64,000 nt of DNA from Mobilitalea sibirica (GTDB lineage Bacteria > Bacillota > Clostridia > Lachnospirales > Lachnospiraceae), in contig NZ_JAEAGR010000012.1 in NCBI RefSeq assembly GCF_015999265.1, positions 1 to 64,000 on the forward strand, written 5' to 3'. Both the position numbers and the translations under genes were made by a program. Below are positions 9,114 to 17,514 of the stretch, one piece after another. The notes beneath the pieces are model-generated. The model was not told the origin of the DNA and did no database searches. It saw only the letters and a list, made by a program, of their open reading frames with translations. The stretch's first letter is position 1, and the number at the start of each line of letters is the position of its first letter.

Positions 9114-9944
9114 TTAGCTATTTCTGACCAGGGACATCCAACGTTCCAATATTCCTTCTGCTTTTTGATGAAATTCATGTATTTTACCGGCTATCCTCAA
9201 GTTCTTTAAGTGCTTGATTTCATCCATCATATCACTTTCATTCGCTTCTTCAATCTCCCTATCCATCTTTTTTAGTAATTCTTCCTTTACATCATTACTT
9301 ATCTGATACTCTTCACATTTTTTACAAAATAGATCTATGTTATTACTAAGTCTAATAGAGTAAAGATAATGTAGCAGGGTTTTTTCCCTATTATTTCGCT
9401 CATAGGCTTCCCGAAAGATATCAATTGCCTCCTTGCTACCCTTACTATGTATTATGGCAACCGCCAGATTATGCAAAATATCCCCGTATTCCTCCGGCGT
9501 AAGGCCTATCACTTCATCGGAGTTTAAAATTCTTTCATATTCACCTGCCGCCTCAATATATTGTTGATTTTTAAGGTAGCTGTTCGCCCGAATGAAATTC
9601 CTCTTTACCAGGGGCATATCTGCAATTTCATCAACCATTTTTAAGATGCTTTTAATCTCATATTCCGAATAATAATCCGCACTACAAAGAATCGCTGTTA
9701 CCAATGTTTTCAAATCTGCGTTATTCTCTCTTAAAACCCGTAGCTTCTCTGCCCGATGAGTTAAGTTGAGCTCTGCACCAATCCAATCAATAAGAGCCTC
9801 AGAAAACATATCCTTATCTATAAAATAGATTTGCTTCCAGATATAATAGCATAGCTCTTCAATGGAATAGATACGGATACCGGTTGTTGTAAAAACATAT
9901 GGTCTTGTTGTTCTTAAACCGCTGCAAAGTATCATCTTGCCCAT
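9114..9944 (-). CDS. Helical TPR-like protein, third gene of unknown operon
   Basis: A 276-residue soluble protein. The first 40 residues hold RTTRPYVFTTTGIRIYSIEELCYYIWKQ, a short strand-plus-helix start I associate with this Lachnospiraceae locus. Residues about 120-215 look like tetratricopeptide-type helix pairs (NFIRANSYLKNQQYIEAAGEY, YGDILHNLAVAIIHSKGSKEA). The C-terminal 50 residues form a charged helix. TPR-like repeats normally mediate protein-protein contacts, so an adaptor role is plausible. It starts 20 bp after the stop of the actin-like gene upstream, so the two are surely co-transcribed. AGAGGAAA precedes the ATG. No enzymatic motif is visible. Confidence 0.75.
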   Translation of the reverse strand: MGKMILCSGLRTTRPYVFTTTGIRIYSIEELCYYIWKQIYFIDKDMFSEALIDWIGAELNLTHRAEKLRVLRENNADLKTLVTAILCSADYYSEYEIKSILKMVDEIADMPLVKRNFIRANSYLKNQQYIEAAGEYERILNSDEVIGLTPEEYGDILHNLAVAIIHSKGSKEAIDIFREAYERNNREKTLLHYLYSIRLSNNIDLFCKKCEEYQISNDVKEELLKKMDREIEEANESDMMDEIKHLKNLRIAGKIHEFHQKAEGILERWMSLVRNS

Positions 9945-9963
9945 ACTTAATTTCCTCTCTTCA

Positions 9964-11229
9964 TCAGATATCTAATAGATATTCCCAAGTAAGTCCGCTC
10001 GGAGGATAAAGATCCCCAAAACCCAGATCAGTTACCCTGATTTTAACTTTGGATTTATCAATACATGTCAAATTGATTTCCATTCTGGTCATTCTATTTG
10101 GCCTGTCAGGAAGCTTCGTAATCTGAAATCGTTCCCGTCTTATCTCTCTGGTCATAATATTACGAAATACAAATTCCAGCTCCGTTTCATCATCCGGTAT
10201 TACCTCAATGGTCTGATCAATATCATACCATGGGATTGCTGCATCAGTTAAGGCAATCTCCTTCATAGAGGCATCAGAGTAAACTCGTATCCATACCGAA
10301 CTTACAATCATCTCATCATTTAACAGAATGAAATCACTCAGTTTACAATCTCCAACCAGCTCCTTTGCCGCAAAACATGCACCCTTTGTATACAAATTAT
10401 GTCCTAAGAATACTCTTCGACCTGTGCAAAGACTTTTTATTACCTCATCGGCCCAATTACCTTCAAATCCCTTACCGGTAAAATAAATCGTTGAAATTAT
10501 CTGTTTATGTAATACATTATTCACTATATTTTCAAAGATATAGCTTATATTTAAACCATTTTCCTTTAGCATGGAATAGCTTAAGGTATCTGTAAACTCT
10601 TTTTTTTCCATACCCGCAATCATAGGTGTTACCCTACGATTAATACTGATTTGGTAATAATTTAAGCTGTTCTCATTAAAATCAAATAAAGCTACATCAT
10701 TTACCCATAAGGAACGGTCCTGACTTAATGCAAAATACATATAGGCGCTGGCATGGCTCATGATAACAGCCCTGTCCTTTAAAATACCAAGTATCGATAA
10801 TGCTTCATAGATACCTTCCACTACAACAGGCTCCATCTCACGAACTGTTATAACCAATTTTGTAATCGTATCTGTCGGAAAATAATTCTTAATCAGAGTT
10901 AAAGTCTTTCTTAGGAATTTTTCCATAAGATCCACACCGGATAACCTTTGTTCATAAACTTCAATCTGTTCTTTGTTACGAAGTCTGGAAATAAGCCCAT
11001 CGATAAGGATACCCTCGTCATTTAAGGAACCGTTAATTGCTTCTTTACCATAATACCACAACCTTGTATCATTTTTTATGAAGAGGGCTGTTGGTATCAG
11101 GCTACTTTCTTCCTCTCTTTCATTTTGACAGATCGGAATAGGTTCAAATGTTTTATAACTATAACAACTTATTTGAGAAAAATCTTCACACAAATCATAG
11201 CCTACGATTAATTTTCTTTGAGTTTCCAT
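9964..11229 (-). CDS. DUF5716-like protein with actin/Hsp70-fold motifs
   Basis: 421 residues from the ATG at 11229, which has GGAG six bases ahead. A second ATG four codons upstream (11241) lacks a site. I recognise the family as DUF5716. Order of motifs resembles the actin/Hsp70/FtsA ATPase fold: phosphate-1-like LIVGYDLCED near residue 10, a VITVREMEPVVVEGIYEAL segment near 130-145, phosphate-2-like NDVALFDFNENSL near 178-190, adenosine-like TIYFTGKGFEG near 247-257 and a final NLYTKGACFAAKEL near 278-291 like the GAA helix of Hsp70. The usual DxG glycine-threonine pairs are altered, so ATP hydrolysis is unproven. The last 100 residues form a separate beta-rich domain. Second gene of the operon, 100 bp after DUF5717. 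Confidence 0.8.
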   Translation of the reverse strand: METQRKLIVGYDLCEDFSQISCYSYKTFEPIPICQNEREEESSLIPTALFIKNDTRLWYYGKEAINGSLNDEGILIDGLISRLRNKEQIEVYEQRLSGVDLMEKFLRKTLTLIKNYFPTDTITKLVITVREMEPVVVEGIYEALSILGILKDRAVIMSHASAYMYFALSQDRSLWVNDVALFDFNENSLNYYQISINRRVTPMIAGMEKKEFTDTLSYSMLKENGLNISYIFENIVNNVLHKQIISTIYFTGKGFEGNWADEVIKSLCTGRRVFLGHNLYTKGACFAAKELVGDCKLSDFILLNDEMIVSSVWIRVYSDASMKEIALTDAAIPWYDIDQTIEVIPDDETELEFVFRNIMTREIRRERFQITKLPDRPNRMTRMEINLTCIDKSKVKIRVTDLGFGDLYPPSGLTWEYLLDI

Positions 11230-11329
11230 ACTAATCTCCATTCATCTTACACCGAAACTTTAGTCCTTAACACAATATCTGCAAATCGATTTCTTGAGTT
11301 ATCTAACATATATTGAATCTGGACATCCG

Positions 11330-14300
11330 CTAATTTAGGGGTTCGAAATTTTTGGATATGATATATTCTGATTTAATATAATTCTCCATTAGCTCCAGTA
11401 ATGTCATTTCATCCTTCATTTCCATTGCCATAAGCATTAAATTGATCTGATTAAATTTTGACTCTTCCTCCTCAGGTACTTCTTTGTCGTAATGTACATG
11501 AAAACTCTCCGTAATTGTCACATCATCCTCTGATTCCTCGGTGATATAGTATTGCAGTACTTCATTATAAAAGAGCATAAATTCTTTTACATGTATCCCA
11601 AGAAAAACATTCGGCAACCGTTCCGTAATATAATCATTTTCGCTATCATTTCTCAATATTCGATAATGAATATAAACCTGTTTTTTAATATCTGTTTTAT
11701 ACTCAATGTAACACTTATTTATGATCCGTTCCGGTAGTTTAACAAACTTCTCAAATTCAGGGAAGAAGGGCAATACAATACCCTTTTTCTCCAATCTATG
11801 TAGATGAAAATCTATGAAGCTAATATCTGTTTCTGAGAGTTCTTGATTTTTTGCATTATATTTTAGCCAAGCAAAAAGACAGATGTCATTTTCTTCATAG
11901 TTTATCTCCCGTCTCATTATAGGAAACAGCTCTTCATTGATCACCCTGTCATGCACCAGATATTTATAAGCATTGTAAGTAAGATAAGCCTTAACAAGAA
12001 TCCGATTCGATACATTCTTATAATATTCTTGAAAAACCATAAAGCTATCCTGAACATAGCTTTCAGCGAACAGCATATGAACTAATAATCTCTCCTCCAG
12101 TTGATGGGTCTCCATCTCAAAACCTTTCGCCGCTTTCCATATGGTAAACATAGCGGCAGTGGGACCATGATAATAAGCTACAAGATATTTTAAGATAGTA
12201 TCATCATACTTACCATGGATAAATACATAGTGACATAGATTTAATAGAATATCCTTTTTAGAATCCATCCCGGTGTGGGTTAACCATCCGGAACACAGCT
12301 TAACCAGACGGTTTACTGCAACTCCCTCAAATCCAAAAGTTTCTAAGGCCTCCAATGCTTTATCATAGTGTCCCCGCATAACCATATATTCTAAAAATTT
12401 AATCCGTTCTTTTGTTTTAATCTTGTTTAAATCAAGACTTAACAGATACTGTTCTAATAACTCTTCATTATAATTTTCAAAATAGTATTCTATTAATGTC
12501 ATCAAACAGCGTATAACATATGCTTCCTTTAAGCCATCAATTTCTAAAACCTGCTTTCGTAAAGAAATTGCATGATCCGTTAATACCCGGTTATTGTGAT
12601 ATCTTTCAAAAAGATGTAATAGAAGCATTGGATGATTGCAATAAGGGGCAATACAGTCTTCATAATCCTCCGGTGGTAAAAACGATTTCATCTTATAATC
12701 GATGGAAGCTGTATATCGGTTTCCAAAGGCATCAGTAAAGAAAATCTCCGCATTCTTATTAAACAAGGTAATGATTGCTTTCCCATGTATTAAGGGTTGG
12801 CTATCTTCCTCATCTAATTCCTTATGAAACACGGTAACTCCTACCATATTGGGATTCGTACAAACCAGCTCATGTTTGAACATGATATGAGGAAGAAGAT
12901 TGGCCACCTCTGCATCCACCCTTTCCTTATCGATGAACTCCTTATATAAAACAGCCAAATCCCTGCTTATGTTATGCGCCTCCAGTTGTTTTCTCGCAAA
13001 TACCTCCATCTTTTTATAATAAGAACGGTAGATAGCTTCAATATTATCTTTATTTTTTATAATATTTGCATATAAGAATGCCAACTTTTTTTCGTTAATA
13101 TTGCTGTTATAAATAAAGTAAAGCAGTACCGGTTGCGCCAAAGTTACTTCGGCCTCATCATCAATTGAATACATATAATATTCATAAAGTTCCGTGATAC
13201 GAAGTTGTTCTTCTACCCCAAGCCGATACCATTCAAAGTATTTTGACGACCTTTTTAATCCTTTAATTAATATGCAGCATATGGCGGACAGTATCTCTGT
13301 ATCTTTATACTCCCGGTATAACCTTGTTAATCCTTTAAATATAACCGGATGAAAATTTTTCAACTTATTTGCCAGATAAGTATATTGTTTTACTACCTCC
13401 GTGGAAAGGAGCTTGTATTTAATTCCAAAGTTCAAAGCCTGAATCTCAAAATATCCTAATCCCCGCAATTGAAACGGTTCTTCGTTATAGATACAGACTG
13501 CTTCAAAATACAGGATAGGACTATGGCATCCAGCCACCAACTGTTCCTTTATATCTGCTAATTTAAGGCTTTTATTCTTATCATAGCGTTTATCCGTATA
13601 GAGTAAAAACCACAAAATTCTCCAATCAAAGTTTCCACTGCTATAAAATCTTCTAATGGTATCTGTAACATAACGAATCGTATCTTCATCCTTATGATAA
13701 AGTGCATCCAAATACAAATAAGCACAATACTCTACAGTCGATTTTTTACGTAGGATCACTTCATTCTTAGCTAATTCCTCAAGCAGCTGACCTGCTACTT
13801 TGCTTTTCCCGGAGATAATCGCTAGATGTATCTTCATAAGGCCGACTAAATTACTATCTTCCCTTACAGTTATCTTCTCCAATAAATCCTCCGTTTTTAC
13901 CAGATAATCCGTTAAATGTATCCGTTCAGTTCGAAAATCCAAATAATTTTTCGTTAGCAGATATTCCATCTGCCGTATGGATCTATGCTCCTTATTATCT
14001 TCTCCACCCTTGTGGTAGCTGCAAACCACATCAACTATAATTGTCTGATGGACTGTCTTGATCCATATTCGCCCATAATTTTTACCGGGTCTCATAAATT
14101 CCGGATTTAAAACATAGGAAATCTGGTGTGTATTCCCTATGAATCGGTCGGCCCATACGAATTTTTGTTCTAACTGAATAAAGGGTACATCTGTACTTAC
14201 CCTTATCTCCGCATAGCCCCAATGATCTTTGGTTAGGATAAGCTTGTCCATCAATTCATCTTCATTCACACTGTACTCTACCAAAGTTTTGTCTATGCTT

Positions 14301-14878
14301 AAAAATATCTTTGATTTTTTATGTATCGCAATTAGAAATTCCTCTAAGGCTTGGCTGGTTGAAATGCTTTTTACAAGGTTTTTATAAGTTACTTTATATT
14401 TTTCATCATCCCGTAAGATAACCCTCTCAAAATCCTCACTGCGAAATACTTTCTTCGCTTCCGTCCAATCCATCCTTGCCAAGTTGGTAAATTGAAACAA
14501 ATCTCCTACCTTACCGACGGAGGTTAAGCAATACGGTGCTTCCACATGAACTGAAAACGGTAAGGATCGTTCTCCGCAGTCGCTAATAATATTAACTTCA
14601 CCTTTTATTGTATCTCCCGGATTTAAATAAGCTGCATTTAATTGATAAGTGAGCGTATTGATGGCCCCGATAAACGTATTGTTCTTCAAAGTAAAAAATC
14701 TACTGGAGGAGTATACAACACCTTTCATCTTTCTGTTAATGCTATTACTGATTGTAAAGCTGCCTTCATATGACTTCCCTGACTCGACATTTATCCTGAT
14801 TTCCTCCACAGATAAATTAATATAAGGCTGCTCGTATTCAAATTCCCCGTTTGACAAACGCTCAATCTTTTCCTTCAA
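11330..14878 (-). CDS. DUF5717-like giant scaffold protein
   Basis: A 1182-residue protein starting at a TTG with GGGGTGAT just upstream. I recognise it as the DUF5717 family of Lachnospiraceae. The first 300 residues are beta-rich, with two Ig/HYDIN-like sandwiches (ESGKSYEGSFTISNS and PGDTIKGEVNI are typical strand-turn patterns). Residues about 310-1100 are almost all helical, with repeated Leu/Tyr-rich helices resembling TPR or HEAT solenoids (ILYFEAVCIYNEEPFQ, KAYLTYNAYKYLVHDR). No signal peptide or membrane helix is present, so it should be a cytoplasmic scaffold. It is the promoter-proximal gene of the four-gene set ending at 7766. Biological role unknown. Confidence 0.8.
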   Translation of the reverse strand: MKEKIERLSNGEFEYEQPYINLSVEEIRINVESGKSYEGSFTISNSINRKMKGVVYSSSRFFTLKNNTFIGAINTLTYQLNAAYLNPGDTIKGEVNIISDCGERSLPFSVHVEAPYCLTSVGKVGDLFQFTNLARMDWTEAKKVFRSEDFERVILRDDEKYKVTYKNLVKSISTSQALEEFLIAIHKKSKIFLSIDKTLVEYSVNEDELMDKLILTKDHWGYAEIRVSTDVPFIQLEQKFVWADRFIGNTHQISYVLNPEFMRPGKNYGRIWIKTVHQTIIVDVVCSYHKGGEDNKEHRSIRQMEYLLTKNYLDFRTERIHLTDYLVKTEDLLEKITVREDSNLVGLMKIHLAIISGKSKVAGQLLEELAKNEVILRKKSTVEYCAYLYLDALYHKDEDTIRYVTDTIRRFYSSGNFDWRILWFLLYTDKRYDKNKSLKLADIKEQLVAGCHSPILYFEAVCIYNEEPFQLRGLGYFEIQALNFGIKYKLLSTEVVKQYTYLANKLKNFHPVIFKGLTRLYREYKDTEILSAICCILIKGLKRSSKYFEWYRLGVEEQLRITELYEYYMYSIDDEAEVTLAQPVLLYFIYNSNINEKKLAFLYANIIKNKDNIEAIYRSYYKKMEVFARKQLEAHNISRDLAVLYKEFIDKERVDAEVANLLPHIMFKHELVCTNPNMVGVTVFHKELDEEDSQPLIHGKAIITLFNKNAEIFFTDAFGNRYTASIDYKMKSFLPPEDYEDCIAPYCNHPMLLLHLFERYHNNRVLTDHAISLRKQVLEIDGLKEAYVIRCLMTLIEYYFENYNEELLEQYLLSLDLNKIKTKERIKFLEYMVMRGHYDKALEALETFGFEGVAVNRLVKLCSGWLTHTGMDSKKDILLNLCHYVFIHGKYDDTILKYLVAYYHGPTAAMFTIWKAAKGFEMETHQLEERLLVHMLFAESYVQDSFMVFQEYYKNVSNRILVKAYLTYNAYKYLVHDRVINEELFPIMRREINYEENDICLFAWLKYNAKNQELSETDISFIDFHLHRLEKKGIVLPFFPEFEKFVKLPERIINKCYIEYKTDIKKQVYIHYRILRNDSENDYITERLPNVFLGIHVKEFMLFYNEVLQYYITEESEDDVTITESFHVHYDKEVPEEEESKFNQINLMLMAMEMKDEMTLLELMENYIKSEYIISKNFEPLN

Positions 14879-15095
14879 TCTATCACCCCAGCTTAGTATT
14901 ATTGCAATTTAAATAAAATCGGATATAATAGAAACAAGACTTATAAACCAAAATATAACTTGTTACGAATAATTATAATCGAAATCCCTAAAAAAATCTA
15001 GTCTATGGAGCCTTTTTTTGGCAGTATTAACAGATATACACTCCATAATTACGCATGAATTCATCGTTATTTTTATTTTCTAGGAATAAGGACCT

Positions 15096-15130
15096 ATCTT
15101 AATATCTAACATTCTAACAACCATTAAGAT
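15096..15130. promoter_or_regulatory. Inverted repeat upstream of the aminotransferase gene
   Basis: ATCTTAAT at 15096-15103 and ATTAAGAT at 15123-15130 form perfect 8-bp arms separated by 19 bases, 40 bp ahead of the start at 15171. It could be an operator or a leader hairpin. The rest of this divergent intergenic region (14879-15170) is AT-rich without a gene. Confidence 0.35.
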
Positions 15131-15170
15131 AAAAAGACAGATAAAATCAGTATTATCGGAAAGGAGCATT

Positions 15171-16268
15171 ATGATAAGACATACGGATCATTTTCACGGA
15201 AGTGATTTAGAAACAATAGAAAAGGTATATGGTATAAAGAAGGAGGAAATTGTAAGCTTCTCTGCGAATGTAAATCCTCTTGGTATTTCCCCGAAACTAA
15301 AAGCTACTCTTTCAGAGCGAATTGATGCAATCATGAGCTATCCTGACAGAGATTATACTTCTTTGAGAAACAGGATAGCTGAATATATAAGAGCGGAAGC
15401 AGATGATATTATTGTAGGAAACGGTTCTACCGAGCTAATCTCTTTATTTATACAGATCAAGCATCCAAAGAAAGCATTAATCGTAGGCCCCACTTACTCA
15501 GAATATGAAAGGGAAGTAGCCCTGGGAGGAGGCAGTACTCTTTATTACCGTCTGGAGGAAGAAAATGATTTTATTCTTGATATCCCCTCCCTTGATAAAG
15601 AACTGACCTCGGATGTTGAACTGCTTGTAATCTGCAATCCGAATAACCCAACCTCTTCTGCCATATCAAGAACTGATATGCGAAAAATTCTTGACATCTG
15701 CAAAAAGAAAGGTATCTTCGTGATGGTTGATGAAACCTATGTTGAATTTGCTGAGGATATTCGGGGAATTACATCTGCTCCTTTAACCAATTATTATAAT
15801 AACCTGATTATACTTAGAGGCATTTCCAAATTCTTTGCCGCCCCCGGACTGCGCCTCGGTTATGCAATCTGTGGGAATGCCGATCTGTTAAAGGAAATGA
15901 ATCAAAGAAAAAATCCATGGACGATAAACAGTCTGGCAGCGATCGCCGGAGAGATTATGTTCGCTGATGAAGCATACATTAAGGAAACCAGAACGCTAAT
16001 TGCTAATGAAAGAAAACGTATCTGCTCTATCCTAAAGACAAATAAAAATGTAAAATGCTTTAATCCGATTGCAAACTTTGTATTGGTAAAAATACTAAAA
16101 GATGACATAACCTCCCTTGATTTATTCGAAGCAGCCATAAGAGAAGGGCTCATGATCAGAGACTGCTCTACCTTCCCATTCTTAAACAATAAGTATATCC
16201 GCTTCTGCTTTATGACACCGGAGTTAAATAATAAGCTACTTCAGGTATTGCTGGAGGTACTGAAGTAA
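15171..16268 (+). CDS. PLP-dependent aminotransferase, CobD/HisC-like
   Basis: A 365-residue fold-type I class I/II aminotransferase. Visible are the nucleotide-free PLP pocket pieces GNGSTELISL (about residue 84), CNPNNPTSS (about 161), VDETYVEF (about 187) and the Schiff-base lysine in GISKFFAAPGLRLGY (about 221-235). The N-terminus, HFHGSD followed by VSFSANVNPLG, is characteristic of the CobD (threonine-phosphate decarboxylase)/HisC cluster. No cobalamin or histidine genes are nearby, so which reaction it carries out is open. GGAAAGGAGC precedes the ATG. It is transcribed away from the DUF5717 operon and ends at a palindromic element shared with a convergent small gene. Confidence 0.88.
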   Translation: MIRHTDHFHGSDLETIEKVYGIKKEEIVSFSANVNPLGISPKLKATLSERIDAIMSYPDRDYTSLRNRIAEYIRAEADDIIVGNGSTELISLFIQIKHPKKALIVGPTYSEYEREVALGGGSTLYYRLEEENDFILDIPSLDKELTSDVELLVICNPNNPTSSAISRTDMRKILDICKKKGIFVMVDETYVEFAEDIRGITSAPLTNYYNNLIILRGISKFFAAPGLRLGYAICGNADLLKEMNQRKNPWTINSLAAIAGEIMFADEAYIKETRTLIANERKRICSILKTNKNVKCFNPIANFVLVKILKDDITSLDLFEAAIREGLMIRDCSTFPFLNNKYIRFCFMTPELNNKLLQVLLEVLK

Positions 16269-16290
16269 ATCTATCTCCAAGTAATCGGAA

Positions 16291-16507
16291 GAGGCTGTTT
16301 CATATTTTAGTTCTGTGTAAAGATAAGACAGAACATTGGAGGCACCACACACACTCGTTGGAGGACACATCCCCTATTTTGTTTGCCTACTTCGTACATT
16401 AATGTCCGCATTAGGCAAAACAAAACAGTGAATATGTCCGCCAAATAGTAAGGTGCCCCCCCATATTCTGCCTTATCTATATCGTTTTCTAAGCATGAAA
16501 CAGCTCT
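16291..16507. repeat. Nested palindrome, family copy D
   Basis: 217-bp imperfect hairpin. Tips are GAGGCTGTTTCAT and ATGAAACAGCTCT. Next come AGATAAGACAGAAC...AGGCACC paired with the complement of GGTGCC...ATTCTGCCTTATCT. The core carries CGTTGGAGGACACAT and ATATGTCCGCCAAATAGT. That core is shared with the elements at 22206, 40233, 47068 and 52008. It sits between two convergent genes, where it may also act as a bidirectional terminator. Confidence 0.8.
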
Positions 16508-16531
16508 GTTAACCGTTTCTAAGATTTGCAG

Positions 16532-16771
16532 CTAGTACCATCTTTCTTTATAGAAGAAGCTGAATTTCACATTCTTATGTTCTAAGGATGTATGATTCTC
16601 TATTCTGTAATAGACTCTAAATATCTCTTCTCTTGCCAAAACCTTATCAATTCTTGTTACGCATCCATTCAAACTCTCAATATGGTTATGTATCTTTCTT
16701 ATACACCTTCTTACTCTCCATAGCTTTTCGTATACAAATACCAGCAACAAAAATACAATGACCCATAGCAT
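16532..16771 (-). CDS. Small single-pass membrane protein
   Basis: 79 residues from the ATG at 16771, placed 8 bases after GGAGAGAGG; an in-frame GTG at 16780 is too close to that site. The first 18 residues are hydrophobic (MLWVIVFLLLVFVYEKLW), followed by a basic stretch WRVRRCIRKIHNHI and about 50 polar residues that end in FFYKERWY. This looks like a signal-anchored protein with a short cytoplasmic tail. No family recognised. It lies alone, convergent with the aminotransferase gene and divergent from the MarR operon. Confidence 0.6.
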   Translation of the reverse strand: MLWVIVFLLLVFVYEKLWRVRRCIRKIHNHIESLNGCVTRIDKVLAREEIFRVYYRIENHTSLEHKNVKFSFFYKERWY

Positions 16772-16949
16772 ATCATACACCTCTCTCCTATCTTCCGTGT
16801 AATTATCTTGTTATATCTAAAGTCATTATTTCTATACAATTATTTCCACATTATTATACACAAGATATCTTCTCCATTCAATGATAATCCGGTGGGTTTG
16901 TACGATTTATTAAAATAAAATTAAATACTCTTTTTTTATTAAATCTTTA

Positions 16950-16999
16950 TTGACTTAATATACCATTGTGCTATAATACAAAATCATTAGGCACCTAAT
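16950..16999 (+). promoter_or_regulatory. Promoter and MarR-type operator of the ABC exporter operon
   Basis: TTGACT at 16950-16955 and TATAAT at 16972-16977 are 16 bases apart, a near-consensus sigma-A promoter. Immediately downstream, at 16986-16999, ATTAGG-CA-CCTAAT is a perfect 6-bp inverted repeat of the kind bound by MarR dimers. Its position between the -10 box and the marR start codon (17033) fits autorepression by the first gene of the operon. Confidence 0.75.
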
Positions 17000-17032
17000 T
17001 AATTTGTACATAAACTATAAAGGAGATGCAGC

Positions 17033-17467
17033 ATGGAACAAGAAAGAGAGGATATTAAGAACTTTATTGATGCATTCTCGGAGGTAATTAAGTTAATTCA
17101 TCAACGCTCCTATGATAATCTGGATGAGCTAAAGCTTTATCCCGGGCAGGCGAAACTGCTGGCTTTGATTAAAGAACATGAAGGAATTACCCAAAAGGAA
17201 CTCTCAGAGAAGAATTTTGTTAAACCTGCCACCATAACCGGAATGTTGAATAAATTAGAGGCGAATGGGCTGGTTAAGCGTATACTTGACGAAGAAGACA
17301 AACGTATTATGAGGGTCTATCTTACTGATGATGGCCAAAGATTAGCCAAAAAGGGTAAAGAGTTTCTATTCAGTCTAACAGGACAAATGCTCAAAGGATT
17401 TACCGAAGAGGAAGTAAAATCCTATCTTATGTTATTAGATAAAATCAAAAGAAATTTGCAGGAATAG
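17033..17467 (+). CDS. MarR family transcriptional regulator
   Basis: A 144-residue winged-helix regulator. The recognition region ITQKELSEKNFVKPATITGMLNKLEANGLV (about 63-92, written here as the usual helix-turn-helix plus wing entry) and the wing R-x-L-D-E-E-D-K-R (about 93-102) are canonical, and dimerisation helices sit at both ends. It probably represses its own operon through the palindrome at 16986-16999 and is released by a ligand that the downstream exporter removes. The start follows GGAGATGCAGC. It is followed after 47 bp by the first ABC half-transporter, so the three genes form one unit. Confidence 0.93.
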   Translation: MEQEREDIKNFIDAFSEVIKLIHQRSYDNLDELKLYPGQAKLLALIKEHEGITQKELSEKNFVKPATITGMLNKLEANGLVKRILDEEDKRIMRVYLTDDGQRLAKKGKEFLFSLTGQMLKGFTEEEVKSYLMLLDKIKRNLQE

Positions 17468-17514
17468 CCATGAAATAAACACAGCACAAGCAAAAATATC
17501 AGAAAGGAAATATT

